Positions 24,201 to 29,345 are shown, counted from the first letter of the stretch. The stretch: 64,000 nucleotides of DNA from Cordylochernes scorpioides (GCA_030710605.1 CP092864.1:143675361-143739360), one strand, 5' to 3'. Notes: a model not told the origin generated them from the letters alone. Numbers and translations: made by a program.

Positions 24201-25482
24201 TTCTGGTCATCTCTTCCCAGCCGGGGGAGTATGTTGGATTCTGTGATATAATTTTGGAAGTCGGATTTTTCTTTAAATTAAATTTTGTATTAAGCAATTT
24301 TTAAATTTTTTTCTTATATGTAAATAATTGTAAATCCTTTAAAATTTCAATTTTTGTATATTGTTGATGATTCAGTAAGATATGTAAATTTCTATCAGGA
24401 ATAGAAAAAGACTCAATTTAGATAACTAATGTTATAGCTACTCCTAACTCTAAAACTCAAATAAATCAAATAATTCAAGACAAGTGGTAAAATGCTTCTT
24501 TATATCATTTACTGAACATTCAAGCCATAACAATGGCCTTTACCCAGTGTACTAGGAATAATTAAAAAAAAAAAATACATCATCAAATTGTTGGTTCTGG
24601 TGTGTCATCTCAAGCAGCTAGGTGTATTGCTTGGTCTATAAAGTTTGGTAGATATCTTCAATAAAGAGGTTTGCTATTGAAAACAGTGGTCTGTAATGGA
24701 CTGTAAATTTATTTTTGGAGAAGAGGATCGAGGTTGCTTGATATCCACTATGAGGCCATGAAATGTTTGTGGCAGGAGGAGTGCAGGGCCATATGACCTC
24801 CTGGCTGGGTTCCTTCGCCCCACGGCTGGGTAACTCCACCAAGGGCAGCAGCTTGGAGAGCCGACTGTCCACTATGCGACAGGCATTTGGTACGGAGACC
24901 TTCTTGGGCTCCCCGCAGCGGCCCCCCACACCACCACCTCACCAGCCTGTGCTGTCTCACATCACCAACATCATCTCCCTCACAGCCTCCCCACTCCGAG
25001 AGACCCCTGCAGGAGCCACAGTCAAACAGAGTTGCCTTGTTACCTTGACCACCAGTGAAGATAGCCCCATGCCCATGGAGCATTTTGACTCCCCTAGTCG
25101 CAGTACCTCACCTCCTGACCCTTTTGGCTTGAAGGAATGGCAAGCTGTCCCCAATCTCACCACTGTTCACATTGACGGAGACACGGACCTCTTCAGTGGG
25201 AAGGATATGGACTACCGGAACCTGAATGGATCCCAGAATGGGGAACATTACGCACCCCTTACTCCTCCTATCATTCCATCTGCCTTTACTTCTGCCCCTA
25301 ACCCTTGGACAGATGTGCCTCCCCCTTCCTTAGCCCTACCTCCCACCACAGTGCCCCCGCCCCCTCAAGCCTGGAACACCCCTCCACCCCCTGTCACCTC
25401 CCCAGTAAGGGACTGGTGGCCCAGGGCCCCCTCCAGATGGATGCCATACCCCCGCCCCCAACAACCCCCTCCACCCTACTGA
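3165..25482 (+). CDS. RPRD2: RPRD2-like gene, 3' part, seven exons
   Basis: Product: homologue of regulation of nuclear pre-mRNA domain-containing protein 2, a nuclear protein that binds the phosphorylated RNA polymerase II CTD through a CID domain and scaffolds transcription factors. Exons: 3165-3265, 6268-6326, 6387-6510, 11843-12018, 14022-14178, 17281-17454, 24776-25482, together 1,498 coding nt (about 499 residues). All six introns are GT-AG and the split codons fit (phases 1, 0, 1, 0, 1, 1). Order: CID end, linker, coiled-coil domain with the family signatures KDK..G and AYKNFANRV, a SPVPSP/DAPSPT segment, then a proline-rich tail. The remembered vertebrate RPRD2 shows the same order, with AYKTFANRV and DAPSPTGSE. 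The start codon and most of the CID lie off the left edge. Introns 1, 3, 4, 5 and 6 are kilobases long because of transposons; intron 2 is 60 nt. Confidence 0.88.
3360..3640. repeat. Foldback copy of family F with hammerhead-like core
   Basis: Inverted repeat: 3360-3445 is the reverse complement of about 3520-3610, separated by poly-A/AT. The plus arm contains CTGATGATGGTGACAATG and then GCTGAAACGTCACACAC. Related single copies lie at 12466-12542, 17157-17225 (minus) and 26253-26363. See the finding on the possible ribozyme ancestry. Confidence 0.65.
4258..4413 (-). repeat. SINE family A, 5'-truncated
   Basis: Tail and middle of family A (GCTTATCCCTAGTACACG through to TGTGCCAGAGCCCCG). The tRNA-like part is absent. 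Confidence 0.75.
4466..5280 (+). repeat. SINE family A, complete but split by a LINE
   Basis: Head with tRNA-like boxes (GGTGGAAGGATAGTC ... GGGTTCGATTCC at about 4508-4519), body, then A-rich tail. The LINE at 4652-5144 interrupts it. Flanked by the duplicated target ATTAGATAT at 4457-4465 and 5281-5289, so both ends are original. Confidence 0.85.
4652..5144 (-). mobile_element. 5'-truncated LINE copy inside a SINE
   Basis: Last part of the same LINE family (open minus frame 4684-5076 with LTRFRTGHLKPLKIENN, CPKCSLVPAAPEHILACIRC and HELMEFV), ending in the (AAC)n tail. It is bounded by an 11-bp target-site duplication TGGCAAATTTG at 4641-4651 and 5145-5155, so it is a 5'-truncated retroinsertion into the SINE at 4466-5280. 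Confidence 0.9.
5583..6010 (+). mobile_element. Hammerhead-bearing element, partial tandem dimer
   Basis: One complete unit (about 5690-6010) is preceded by the tail of another (5583-5670). 'AAAGCACATGTGCTCCTGGT' recurs with a period near 345 bp (5583 and 5928), each time followed by GATATGCCTTCATT or GAATATGCCTTCATT and ACCTGACCTTTTTATT. The unit holds a hammerhead fold at 5773-5826 and has no coding capacity. Related to the palindrome at 35476-36018. Architecture resembles Penelope-like element LTRs or animal retrozymes. Confidence 0.7.
5773..5826 (+). ncRNA. Type I hammerhead ribozyme, decayed stem II
   Basis: Stem I: AGCC 5773-5776 with GGCT 5823-5826, then CCACG 5781-5785 with CGTGG 5816-5820. 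Core CTGACGA 5786-5792 and GAAA 5806-5809. Stem III is two base pairs (A5809-T5814, C5810-G5813). The predicted cleavage site follows T5815. Stem II GCGC/ACAC keeps two pairs and has two C-A mismatches, as expected from G-to-A change at CpG, so activity is doubtful. Confidence 0.72.
6023..6183. mobile_element. pogo/mariner-like MITE, 161 bp
   Basis: Terminal inverted repeats CAGTTAAACCTGTCTATAGC and its complement GCTGTAGACAGGTTTAACTG, flanked on both sides by TA. No coding capacity. In intron 1 of the RPRD2-like gene. Confidence 0.85.
6268..6326 (+). CDS. RPRD2: RPRD2-like exon B: Ser-rich linker
   Basis: Acceptor GTGTGTAG ends at 6267 and the perfect donor GTGAGT starts at 6327. The last G of exon A plus TC gives Val, then NSKVSSVASSSSKIISEFE. 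The SKIISEFE end matches the SKIVAEFR segment following the CID in vertebrate RPRD2 (from memory). The exon is 59 nt and leaves in phase 0. Confidence 0.8.
6387..6510 (+). CDS. RPRD2: RPRD2-like exon C: start of coiled-coil domain
   Basis: Acceptor CTGTCCAG ends at 6386; donor GTAAAT begins at 6511. Entering in phase 0 it reads CAKLTKQIALTDKLCKERAV and runs to LLRKMK, a charged helical segment. Its last G joins the next exon to make Asp (MK-D-KSHG), matching the family's 'LKDKTGG' region. The upstream intron is only 60 nt, has a length divisible by three and has no in-frame stop. Confidence 0.8.
6648..6808. mobile_element. pogo-like MITE (family P), 161 bp
   Basis: Starts CAGTAGGACCTTTATGAG, ends GACAGGTTCGACTG, flanked by TA. 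Shares the body 'GGTAAGAGGACA...AAAGGACACTTTG' with copies at 12234, 14609, 15347 and 27789. Located in intron 3. Confidence 0.8.
6954..11743 (+). mobile_element. LINE 3' end insertion expanded into a tandem array
   Basis: The segment starts with LINE sequence (CTCTTCATTGG, a (CA)n run, then CCTACCCATATATTCTCATG and GGCCGCAGCCTTGCA). It corresponds to the C-terminal end of the LINE at 30156-30650. It passes into the 92-bp array and ends CTCTTCATTGACA. The whole is framed by the 13-bp target duplication ACCAATTACAATT at 6941-6953 and 11744-11756. Confidence 0.85.
7070..11740 (+). repeat. 92-bp minisatellite, about 51 units
   Basis: Head-to-tail units of 92 bp (…CACACCCAAGATAGTGGACA, then GTGATAGAAATGCATGGAGA, then GGCTCCTCATTGAACACAGC…), almost identical with a few diagnostic variants (GGAG/GGGG, CTCC/CTAC, CAGTATA/CAATATA). 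The first six and the last eight units are the most divergent, and 'GATAGAGATGCATGG' dominates near the right end. 92 is not a multiple of three, so the overlapping 85-aa minus-strand frames are an artefact. Lies in intron 3. Confidence 0.97.
11843..12018 (+). CDS. RPRD2: RPRD2-like exon D: coiled-coil core
   Basis: Acceptor GGGTGCAG ends at 11842; donor GTAAGC at 12019. It encodes ELDETAHMLEGIIAAFVSEQ, then LLEQAHLYYGSMRRDSKAIAN, a heptad-like acidic and hydrophobic coiled coil equivalent to the RPRD coiled-coil domain, which ends 'LE.A..FYE.QYKEVKVVAN' in vertebrates. Incoming phase 1 and outgoing phase 0 agree with the neighbours. The exon starts only about 100 bp after the end of the 92-bp minisatellite. 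Confidence 0.87.
12234..12397. mobile_element. pogo-like MITE (family P), 3' end degenerate
   Basis: Starts CAGTAGAACCTCCCTTTAAC after TA and shares the family body, but the right terminal repeat is eroded (CAGGGAGTTTATACAG). Located in intron 4 just after exon D. Confidence 0.75.
12466..12542 (+). repeat. Family F fragment with hammerhead-like motif
   Basis: CTGATGATGGTAACAATGC then TGTTACC and GTCACACACTA; GGTAACA/TGTTACC can pair perfectly. The GAAAC of the presumed core is deleted here. Ends with GGTCTTATTTTCTTG, where a SINE inserted. Confidence 0.6.
12543..12844 (-). repeat. SINE family A, full length
   Basis: Complete minus-strand copy: tail at the left, tRNA-like head (GGAATCGAACCCGGGTCG is the complement of the B box) at the right. 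Flanked by TTTTCTTG at 12535-12542 and 12845-12852. Confidence 0.88.
12857..13930 (-). mobile_element. 5'-truncated LINE copy with intact RNase H frame
   Basis: About 1.07 kb of the same LINE family. The minus frame 12894-13562 (222 aa) carries RNase H from FRSELIAIYEALKSIRN through LTDSRSAIQHLSHTGEL and IPSHVGIEGNEAADVLAKKG to the C-terminal CPKC...PEHILAC segment and HELMEFV. The (AAC)n tail follows. It lies in intron 4 of the RPRD2-like gene, directly after a SINE. The 5' break is at the sequence shared with copy 1, near 13922. Confidence 0.85.
14022..14178 (+). CDS. RPRD2: RPRD2-like exon E: end of coiled coil and SPVPSP segment
   Basis: Acceptor GTGTGCAG ends at 14021, donor GTAACC at 14179. 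Opens with AYKNFANRVQVVSTKLQPKL, the diagnostic RPRD motif, then RSPVPSPPTTDAPSPTNSDE, which resembles the Ser/Pro segment after the vertebrate coiled coil. Leaves in phase 1. A LINE copy ends about 100 bp upstream of the acceptor. Confidence 0.88.
14258..14532. mobile_element. Foldback element, about 275 bp
   Basis: Long inverted repeat: GTAGAAC..ACCGCAAATGTTTCTTTT on the left and its complement AAAAGAAACATTTGCGGTG..GTTCTAC on the right, arms about 130 bp around a short spacer near 14400. Terminal CCGCA..GTTTC resembles the foldback inside the Helitron at 44674. Located in intron 5. Confidence 0.75.
14609..14783. mobile_element. pogo-like MITE (family P)
   Basis: Left TIR ATTAGAACCTCCCTTTAGTG, right TIR ATAGAGAGGTCCTACTG followed by TA; standard family body between. 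Preceded by poly-A. Confidence 0.75.
14795..14907 (-). repeat. SINE family A, tail fragment
   Basis: CCCCTAGTAGATGTGGTG to AAGTGCACCATATGCC, the 3' part of family A without the tRNA-like head. Confidence 0.65.
15014..15322 (-). repeat. SINE family A, full length with 14-bp TSD
   Basis: Full copy, poly-A at left (as poly-T), B-box complement GGGAATCGAACCCGGGTC near 15257-15274. Flanked by TAGTAATGTAGTAG at 15000-15013 and 15323-15336, a perfect 14-bp duplication typical of LINE-mobilised SINEs. Confidence 0.93.
15347..15503. mobile_element. pogo-like MITE (family P), right end truncated
   Basis: CAGTAGAACCTCTCTATAAA at the left after TA. The body is inverted relative to the copy at 14609. 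The right end fades at CTAAAAGGAGATTATACG, where a mariner-like terminus starts. Confidence 0.7.
15504..15540 (+). repeat. mariner-like terminal inverted repeat, orphan
   Basis: CGAGGGGTGTTCCATAAGTC resembles mariner terminal repeats ('gaggggtgttc.aaaagt'). No matching second end or transposase is seen nearby. Confidence 0.4.
15835..16205 (+). repeat. Interspersed repeat family B, copy 2
   Basis: Near full-length copy from CTTCTTCTTTCTTATCTCCA to GGGACCGGCAAAGG; includes the 'ATCATATTAGGGTATCAAC' segment missing from copy 1. Confidence 0.8.
16341..16402 (+). mobile_element. LINE 3' tail fragment
   Basis: About 60 bp matching the extreme 3' end of the LINE family (GCATGAACTCATGGAATTCG followed by CTTTACACAAGGG and AACAACAG). 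Very short 5'-truncated copy. Confidence 0.7.
16605..16785 (+). repeat. tRNA-Gly-like repeat, copy 1 (deleted)
   Basis: The tRNA-Gly-like part is TGGTTCAGTGGTAGAATGCT, CGCCTGCCACGCGGG and TTCGATTCCCGGCCGATGCA, ending at 16738. About nine bases of the variable/T-stem region are missing compared with copy 2. The flanks (GCACAATTTGGATTAT upstream, poly-T and ACTCATTTATAT downstream) are shared with copy 2 about 260 bp away. Confidence 0.75.
16938..17008 (+). pseudogene. tRNA-Gly(GCC)-like pseudogene, copy 2
   Basis: D arm GGTTCAGTGGTAGAATG, anticodon GCC at 16970-16972 in CGCCTGCCACGCGGG, T arm CCGGGTTCGATTCCCGG and 3' acceptor strand CCGATGC are all present. The 5' acceptor strand reads TTGCTTT instead of the complementary GCATCGG, so no acceptor stem can form. 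It sits in a roughly 260-bp duplicated module, so it is a tRNA-derived repeat rather than a working gene. Confidence 0.8.
17045..17153 (+). mobile_element. Helitron 3' end fragment
   Basis: Shares GAATGACATCCACGGCGCC, the hairpin CCCGGGCGTTGCCCGGG and the terminal GGTCATTCGGCTAG with the complete copy ending at 45255. CTAG at 17150-17153 followed by T is the canonical Helitron end. No 5' end is found. Confidence 0.75.
17281..17454 (+). CDS. RPRD2: RPRD2-like exon F: acidic and Pro-rich linker
   Basis: Acceptor TCCAACAG ends at 17280; donor GTATGT at 17455. The G of exon E plus CT gives Ala, then GCPGASLVEEEEELEGGALL and a PSPGAVPSPEGSPIGF stretch. It is low complexity, so homology is weaker than for the coiled-coil exons. 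The compatible phases (1 in, 1 out) and strong splice sites support it. Confidence 0.72.
17474..17700 (-). repeat. SINE family A, head-truncated
   Basis: Tail ACTTATCCCTAGTACACA through GTGCCAGATCCCCATTTAG to GGGGGCCATTGGAGC. The tRNA-like head is missing. Starts only about 20 bp after the exon F splice donor. Confidence 0.75.
17759..17898 (+). mobile_element. 5'-truncated LINE copy
   Basis: 140 bp of the LINE 3' end encoding CIRCTKQDLWERPLLIIKQL and HELMEFV, ending (AAC)n. It is framed by the duplicated target GTAATTGG at 17751-17758 and 17899-17906. Confidence 0.85.
18181..18482 (+). repeat. BEL 5' LTR
   Basis: 302 bp, TG...CA ends, followed immediately by the primer-binding site. Differs from the 3' LTR at a handful of positions, mostly in a T-rich run. 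Confidence 0.93.
18559..18813 (+). pseudogene. BEL gag N-terminal fragment
   Basis: 84 codons, highly charged and helical (MPKSEVKIRHKFNFIIQEIK at the start). Its position just after the primer-binding site makes it the start of Gag. The frame ends where the Helentron sequence begins. Confidence 0.6.
18815..20285 (+). mobile_element. Helentron fragment inside BEL gag
   Basis: Starts with the GC-rich segment GCTGCGCGCGCAGCGC near 18890 and ends with the perfect 9-bp hairpin GCCTGTAAA/TTTACAGGC (20254-20262 and 20269-20277), after which a T run leads back to BEL gag. The frame 19578-20087 encodes the C-terminal endonuclease-like domain known from Helentron Rep-helicase proteins. The Rep and helicase domains themselves are absent. 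Confidence 0.65.
19578..20087 (+). pseudogene. Helentron endonuclease-like domain
   Basis: 169 aa, with ILLCGDFNKNVKPDNSFL, STTLKGTTIDLTFARH and a LGAVYIHPG segment. This is the exonuclease-endonuclease-phosphatase type fold attached to PIF1-like helicases of Helentrons. It is only the domain, with no helicase upstream, and the last residues (SFHISPIIVLSSTKSLK) look frameshifted from the usual 'SYHRPILNKI'. Confidence 0.65.
20300..21240 (+). pseudogene. BEL gag with zinc knuckles, frameshifted
   Basis: FNGDSANWLSFREIFNSTIN typical of Pao gag is readable from about 20414 after a one-base slip, then KGPAEKLIRGFPIS and WDTLCNRFNN (20546-20842). A further frameshift follows, then three knuckle-like motifs: CILCHQIHKLNDC, CQNCLRANHEISKC and CKNCKQNHHTLLH (21000-21205). 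Confidence 0.8.
21246..22496 (+). pseudogene. BEL protease and RNase H, RT core deleted
   Basis: 416 aa. The aspartic protease site is ALVDNGSQICLISE (residues about 40-53). After HPIALNTKLGWLVSGRI and KFWELEDVPISK the frame jumps directly to WNKFQTQLSCLKEIKIPRYL. Pao elements have about 250 residues of RT palm between these points, so that region is missing. RNase H follows (LHGFCDASLNAYSAVFYLK, PRLELSAALLLAQL, LWTDSQICIDWI, NPADCASRG). The frame closes at TGA 22494-22496. Confidence 0.85.
22685..24121 (+). pseudogene. BEL integrase, one premature stop
   Basis: The zinc-binding N-terminus includes HRKYLHAGPQLVLSILRKNY and CLICLKF. The core includes GIDLTGPFL, IYSDNATNFKGA and PPGGPHLGGLWEAGIKSVK. 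After TGA at 23612-23614 it continues in the same frame with HLVRTFKSTTLNYEEM, CLNSRPLAPLSSDPNDYEAL and the C-terminal LHWPLARIQEIFPGEDK. Catalytic Asp, Asp and Glu positions are preserved. Confidence 0.9.
24232..24532 (+). repeat. BEL 3' LTR
   Basis: 301 bp copy of the 5' LTR, preceded by the purine tract CCGGGGGAGTA and followed by the target duplication ATGGC. Confidence 0.93.
24776..25482 (+). CDS. RPRD2: RPRD2-like terminal exon, proline-rich C-terminus
   Basis: Acceptor TGTGGCAG ends at 24775, the only nearby AG giving the required phase 1 (G+GA = Gly); the alternative acceptor at 24786 is out of phase. About 235 residues: MTSWLGSFAPRLGNS, a Pro/Thr/Ser-rich region with HITNIISLTASP, then an almost pure Pro-rich tail ending PRPQQPPPPY and TGA at 25480-25482. 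GC-rich and codon-biased compared with flanking repeats. The tail is intrinsically disordered in appearance and has no catalytic domain. Confidence 0.8.
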
Positions 25483-25620
25483 CCCCATTGTATTGTACAG
25501 TTCTTCATTACATCTCACTTTTTAGGCACCAACAGTCAAAATTGAAATTAAATTTTATTTATTATTTTAAATGTATTTTTGATAAAAAAAACACTGTTAA
25601 TAAACATGTTATCTAAGTTT
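25483..25620 (+). promoter_or_regulatory. RPRD2-like 3' UTR with polyadenylation signal
   Basis: AT-rich sequence directly after the stop codon, with AATAAA at 25599-25604 about 115 nt downstream. This is a short 3' UTR and a plausible end of the transcript; no cDNA evidence is available here. Confidence 0.6.
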
Positions 25621-25934
25621 TAAACCAATTGATCCAAATGCAGTTTTTTTTTTTTGGCTTATATTCTAACAATCTCTTCTATATTCCATGGTGGGTTGGC
25701 CCTTCCATAGCAATGACACTTCTGGTATCTATCTATGAGGGAATATTTCAAGATTTGGGTGAAAAGCAGCACTGCTCACAATCCTCTAGTGACTCAAGGT
25801 AATAAGAATTGAAGTCTGGCCTCCCATGCTTACCCCTCTGTAATTGGCCTGTGGTGCAGTGGACATTGTTGGGAGGTACAGTAAACCCTCTACACGATCA
25901 AGTCTTGTTCTGGTAGACTTGATGCTGTAACCAG

Positions 25935-26229
25935 GAGGGACACTCCCTCTTTAAAAATCCTGAATTCAACTGACCCGGTTGATGGACCTCAGCAATGGTC
26001 CCACTCCAGGAATACGGAGGAGCTGTGTCTGTACTCATGTTAGAGTCAGCAGCAAAGGATTCCATGTTAGGAACACCCTCAAAACACAGGAAAAGTCAGG
26101 CTTTCACCAAAGTGTGCCTGGATCATGGTGCCATGATCAACAAAAGCTGCACCCCTATACCCCATTCCATGAGATCCTGAACTCATGGAATTCGTGTAAT
26201 CTTTACACAAGGGAATAAGAAACAACAAC
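25935..26229 (+). repeat. Composite SINE-like repeat (family C), copy 1
   Basis: Body 'CCTCTTTAAAAATCC..ACTGAACCGGTTGATAGACC..GGTGCCATGATCAACAAAAG' fused to the LINE-A tail GAACTCATGGAATTCGTGTA, CTTTACACAAGGG and AACAACAAC. The two other copies (28575, 29595) have the same junction, so the fusion is a family property. Confidence 0.75.
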
Positions 26230-26252
26230 AGAATTGAAGTCATTCAGTACTT

Positions 26253-26363
26253 TTGTCTGATGATGGCAACAACGCTGTTACCGAAATGTCACACACTATT
26301 TATTTATTTGGATTTGGTCTTATTACCTTGTATTCATAATCCAAATTGTGCTTTATCATTATC
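26253..26363 (+). repeat. Family F copy with hammerhead-like motif
   Basis: TTTTGTCTGATGATGGCAAC, then GCTGTTACCGAAATGTCACA, followed by ACACTATTTATTTATTTGG and ATCCAAATTGTGCTTTATC. A SINE inserted at its right end. Confidence 0.6.
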
Positions 26364-26586
26364 TTTTTTTTTTTAGCTTATCCCTAGTACATGTGGTACA
26401 GGTCATGAGCCAGAGCCCCGTTTGGTACTTGCATTTGCTAGTAGGGTTGGACTTTTGCAAGAATTGGAGGCCATTGGAGCATTTTTTTTTTTAATCAGAA
26501 AAAAGTGCCTAATGAGGGAATCAAATTGAACCCGGATTGTAGTGGTCAAAAACAAATGGTTTAGACCATCCTTCCACCGACCCCGT
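26364..26586 (-). repeat. SINE family A, internally deleted
   Basis: Tail and head present (complement of the B box around 26520-26536, CAAATTGAACCCGGAT, mutated). The middle from the promoter-distal body to GTCATGAGCCAGAG is deleted. Approximate target duplication TTATCATT on both sides. Confidence 0.7.
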
Positions 26587-26736
26587 TATCATTCTCTAGT
26601 GGCTATTTATAAACCTATTAGTACCGTGAGGAAATGTAACAATGGTGATTTGTACAGAGAGTAATTTCTATACAAAGAAGGGGTATGTGGAAAAATTACC
26701 ATATGCATTATATTACATATTAAATCTAGCCTCTTC

Positions 26737-27149
26737 TTTCTTATCTCCACTCAATCATATTAGGGTGTAAAGCTTGAGACTTTTGATGGTGTCTGCCGGG
26801 GAAGAGTAGAGCTCATCAATGGATGAGTCAATAATGTGTTTTGGGGTTGCAAGATCATGGCTGGGTGAAGTGGAATGCGTCTGCCTTTGTCATTAAGACT
26901 GGGAGCACTACTCAGTGGCAGGCCGACTTAGCTCCAAAAGAAATGGCCGCCTCTGACATGAGGAACAGACGCCATGTACAGCCGCTCCTAACATGGAGTA
27001 CAAACACTGCTCATCCTGTATCCCTGGATTAGGAGCCCTTACAGGGTACTATCAGCCGGGCCAGCTGAGCCCAGGTATTTTAGTGAGCTTGTTACTGCTC
27101 CCCCTCCTCCTTTTTCATCCGGACTTGGGACCGGCAAAGGCGGAGTTGT
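26737..27149 (+). repeat. Interspersed repeat family B, copy 3
   Basis: Longest copy, from TTCTTTCTTATCTCCACTCA to GGGACCGGCAAAGGCGG. It carries a segment (GGAAGAGTAGAGCTCATCAA) not seen in the others. Confidence 0.8.
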
Positions 27150-27788
27150 AATACGGTGAGGAGATGTAACAATGGTGATTTGTACAGAGAGTATTTTCTA
27201 TACAAGGAAGAGATATCTGTAAAATTACCATATGTTTTTATATTACAGATTAAATATAGCTTTAATGAACTTTACTATTACTGGGGGGGTTGTTTGGAGG
27301 AATGGTCTATCGATGTTGATTGGCTGAGTAAGGTCACATGACATTAGGGAGCCAATGGGATGCCATATATTGGCCATGCTTCAAACAGACTCAACAGGGC
27401 ACTCATGGACAAAATTTAAGGAAATGGAAAGTCTTTGGTGGCACTGGTCGTCTATATATATATATTTTTTAAAGAAAACGGAGGCAATTTTGTTCACACT
27501 TGGTTATTTTGTGTGTATTCTATAAAGGTCATTATGTATCAAATATCTTTCAGAGTTATTGTCTGAATCCCGATATACATGCTAAAAGGTACAAATTCCT
27601 TAAGTTTTGTCCATTAGTGTACTATATTATAGAAAATGTCTTATTATCCCATTATACCTAAAATTCAGACAACTTGATATATACCTTCATGATGAGTAAA
27701 TGCACATTTTCCATTGATTCATTGAAGCTCATACTGTGACAGCTTCAGATGAGGTCTCTTTTAACTTGACTTCAGTTGGTTGGTAGTA

Positions 27789-28293
27789 CAGTATAACCTC
27801 CCTTTAGTGAACACACCACTAGTGGACACCTCCACAAAGGACAGTTTTCATTTGCAAAATTACCATTTTTACAATTTAGCAACTCTCCGGTAAGAGGACA
27901 CCTCTCCCTAAAGGACACTTTGTTGTTGTTGTTTCTTATCCCCTTGTGTAAAGATTACACGAATTCCATGAGTTCATGCTCCTCCAGTTGTTTTATGATA
28001 AGCAGCGGCCTCTCCCAAAGGTCCTGTTTAATGCATCTAATGCAAGCCAAAATGTGTTCTGGAGCTGCAGGTGCCAAGTTACATTTTGGGCAAGTGGGGT
28101 AGATTTTGTTATTATTTTCTTTCTTCAATGGCTTGAGATGGCCTGTTCTAAATCTTGTTAGTGTTGTTTGATGCTGTCTATTTCTGAGGTTCAGAGCTCC
28201 TCCTGGGTCAAATGTACCAGCTGTGCTTAGGTGGGATCCTCCAGTTCTTGTTTGGCTCTTCAATTAGGTGTCCTTTACAGGGAGGTTCTACTG
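27789..28293. mobile_element. pogo-like MITE (family P) split by a LINE
   Basis: Left CAGTATAACCTCCCTTTAGT, right ACAGGGAGGTTCTACTG, TA at 27787-27788 and 28294-28295. The LINE at 27923-28252 lies in the right part; without it the element is about 175 bp. Confidence 0.85.
27923..28252 (-). mobile_element. 5'-truncated LINE copy inside a MITE
   Basis: About 330 bp of the LINE 3' end (minus frame 27955-28263 with CPKCNLAPAAPEHILACIRC). It interrupts the pogo-like MITE at the junction 'aggacacttt | ggctcttcaattaggtgtcc', with at most 4 bp (TTTG) duplicated. Confidence 0.85.
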
Positions 28294-28574
28294 TACTGCT
28301 TACTTTGTGTTTTGTAGCTTTTTATTTATTATACAGGCTTGTCTACCATACACTTTGATGATGTTTGGAACTGCTCATTAGATTTTTACACTGATCATCC
28401 ATTCACCTCCTGAAGACCCTAGGATATGGTATGTGCCATTGCCTACCATGGTCTGAAGTTGTGGTTCTTCCTTTATTTGGAATTATTACTTCTTATTTGG
28501 TACAGGCCACTGCCTAGCATATACTGAAATGGAATGGGTGAAACCACTTTCTATATAGGAAACAGAAGAAAGTA

Positions 28575-28862
28575 CGAAGAGGAGTAGACCTCTTTAAAAA
28601 TCCCGAGTTCAACTGAACCGGTTGATAGACCTCAGCAAGGGTCCCACTCCAGGTATACAGAGGAGCTGTGTCTGTACTCATGTTAGAGTTAGCAGCAAAG
28701 GCTTCCATGTTAGGAACAGCCTCAAACTACAGGCAAAGTCAGACTTTCACCAAAGTGTGCCTGGATCATGGTGCCATGATCAACAAAAGCTGCACCCTTA
28801 CACCCCATTCCATGAGATCATGGAATTTGTGTAATCTTTACACAAGGGGATAAGAAACAACA
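28575..28862 (+). repeat. Composite SINE-like repeat (family C), copy 2
   Basis: Same body and the same LINE-A-derived tail (CATGGAATTTGTGTAATCTT, ACACAAGGGGATAAGAAAC). Confidence 0.75.
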
Positions 28863-28982
28863 ACAGAAGAAATGACTTAACTGCTTTAAAGACCATGATC
28901 TCACAGGATTTGATTTGAAGTGACCAAAAATTAATAAATGTAAAATGTCATTTTGTTCACTGAGGGATGGCACATAATGAAC

Positions 28983-29345
28983 TCCCCCTTTGCCGGTCCC
29001 AAGCCCGGATGAAAAAGGAGGAGGGGGAGCAATAACAAGCGTGCTAAAAAACCTGGGCTCAGCTGGCCCGGCTGATAGTACCCTATAAGGGCTCCTAATC
29101 CAGGGATATAGGATGAGCAGCGTTTGTACTCCATGTTAGGAGCGGCTGCACATGGCGTCTGTTCTTCATGTCAGAGGCGGCCATTTCTTTTGGAGCTAAG
29201 TCGGCCTGCCACTGAGTAGTGCTCCCAGTCTTAATGACAAAGGCAGACGCATTCTACTTCACCCAGTCATGATGGTTGTCAAACAGACACCATCAAGGGT
29301 CACAACTTGATACCCTAATATGATTGAGTGGAGATAAGAAAGAAG
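28983..29345 (-). repeat. Interspersed repeat family B, copy 4
   Basis: Minus-strand copy: CTTTGCCGGTCCCAAGCCCG at the left and GAGTGGAGATAAGAAAGAAG at the right. Confidence 0.8.

Larger units (their letters stand above)
18181..24532 (+). mobile_element. BEL/Pao LTR retrotransposon, defective, with nested Helentron
   Basis: LTRs 18181-18482 and 24232-24532 (TGTTGGAT...CCATAACA, about 98% identical by eye), 5-bp target duplication ATGGC at 18176-18180 and 24533-24537. The primer-binding site TGGTCCCTCGAGCCGGATT directly after the 5' LTR nearly matches a tRNA-Tyr 3' end. Gag, zinc knuckles, protease, RNase H and integrase are recognisable, but the RT palm is deleted and frames are broken at about 20430, 20820, 22494 and 23612. 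A Helentron lies at about 18815-20285. Sits in intron 6. Confidence 0.93.
18130..24567 (+). repeat. SINE family A tail, target of the BEL insertion
   Basis: The SINE tail (AAAAGCAGTTGCCAACTTCT ... GATTATTATGGC) breaks at 18180. It resumes after the BEL element at 24533 with ATGGCCTTTACCCAGTGTAC and poly-A, so BEL is younger than this SINE copy. Confidence 0.75.

Noticed and set aside
24748..25518. Minus-strand and alternative frames over the last RPRD2-like exon
   Set aside because: GC-rich exon shadows; the plus frame has correct splice phase and Pro-rich family-like composition.
25505..25620. A second coding exon after the terminal RPRD2-like stop
   Set aside because: The overlapping frame becomes AT-rich and low in information after 25500; this fits a 3' UTR with AATAAA.
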